From the NCBI GenBank assembly GCA_934667795.1, contig CAKUMP010000166.1, forward strand, positions 1-5,473: 5,473 bases of DNA, in the 5' to 3' direction. The notes beneath the pieces were generated by a model. That model was not told where the DNA came from. It ran no database searches and saw nothing but the letters and a program-made list of their open reading frames with translations. Positions within the stretch are counted from its first letter, which is position 1; every line of letters begins with the position of its first letter. Source of the DNA: an uncultured Chthoniobacterales bacterium. Lineage in GTDB: Bacteria > Verrucomicrobiota > Verrucomicrobiia > Chthoniobacterales > CAKUMP01. Below are positions 5,378-5,473 of the stretch, one piece after another. The position numbers and the translations under genes were made by a program.

Positions 5378-5473
5378 GTTTTGCGTTTTCCCGGCACCCA
5401 AATTCCGCGTATCAGGGTGTCATGGCTTTGTTGCGGGATTCCGCGTTCGCTTCGAAAGAGGGCAGTGGTGACC
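5378..5473. other. Right-edge segment, possible end or start of another gene (undecided)
   Basis: On the minus strand one frame is open from the edge to a TGA at 5412-5414 (product ends ESRNKAMTP), about 50 bases before the terminator hairpin; this would be a gene convergent with the lipoprotein. On the plus strand an ATG at 5422 opens a frame to the edge (MALLRDSAFASKEGSGD) with a poor ribosome-binding site. The segment also repeats ATTCCGCGT (5402-5410 and 5438-5446) and has a small GCGG/CCGC hairpin (5433-5444). Too little sequence is present to decide. Confidence 0.3.

Noticed and set aside
5153..5401. Open frame of 82 codons on the minus strand
   Set aside because: It would read through both terminator hairpins and their T-tracts as Lys-rich protein. 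The terminators and the small plus-strand gene explain the region better.
5350..5473. Minus-strand frame from the right edge ending with TAA at 5350-5352
   Set aside because: It translates the terminator T-tract as a run of Lys and Arg and ends inside the hairpin loop, so it is unlikely to be a real C-terminus.

Overview
The window holds the start of a division and cell wall (dcw) cluster, read entirely on the minus strand. In order of transcription the genes are mraZ, rsmH (mraW), an ftsL-type gene, ftsI (division penicillin-binding protein) and murE, which is cut by the left edge of the window. Together they encode a cluster regulator, a 16S rRNA methyltransferase, two membrane proteins of the septal peptidoglycan synthase complex and a cytoplasmic muropeptide ligase. 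The sequence suggests a diderm bacterium of moderate GC content. The combination of a short FtsL, a PBP without PASTA domains and the form of the RsmH C-terminal part reminds me of the Verrucomicrobiota/Kiritimatiellota side of the PVC group. That placement is an impression only: no rRNA or other marker is present, and the part of murE that would show the type of peptidoglycan is missing.

Layout, right to left along the minus strand. At 4926-4979 lies a probable promoter whose spacer and downstream flank carry AAGTGG-type direct repeats spaced by whole helical turns, the classic MraZ operator. mraZ follows (4433-4888). Next is a 218-base AT-rich gap with one small hairpin, then rsmH (3285-4214) with a strong Shine-Dalgarno sequence. 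rsmH, ftsL and ftsI are joined by stop/start overlaps (TGATG, then TAATG), and murE starts 10 bases after ftsI. No terminator is visible between mraZ and the left edge, so the genes read as one operon under MraZ control at its head.

The right end (about 4980-5473) is the less ordinary part. Divergent from mraZ, on the plus strand, is a short reading frame at 5062-5205 whose 47-residue product looks like a small lipoprotein (signal peptide ending VSSC). It has a TTGACA -35-like element upstream. A palindrome-rich stretch and two terminator-like hairpins with T-tracts lie downstream. The last 96 bases could be the edge of another gene on either strand, but this cannot be decided here.

I see no mobile element, CRISPR array, tRNA, rRNA or clearly new multi-gene system. 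The core is a textbook dcw cluster. The items most worth checking are the small divergent lipoprotein and the MraZ operator/promoter arrangement.
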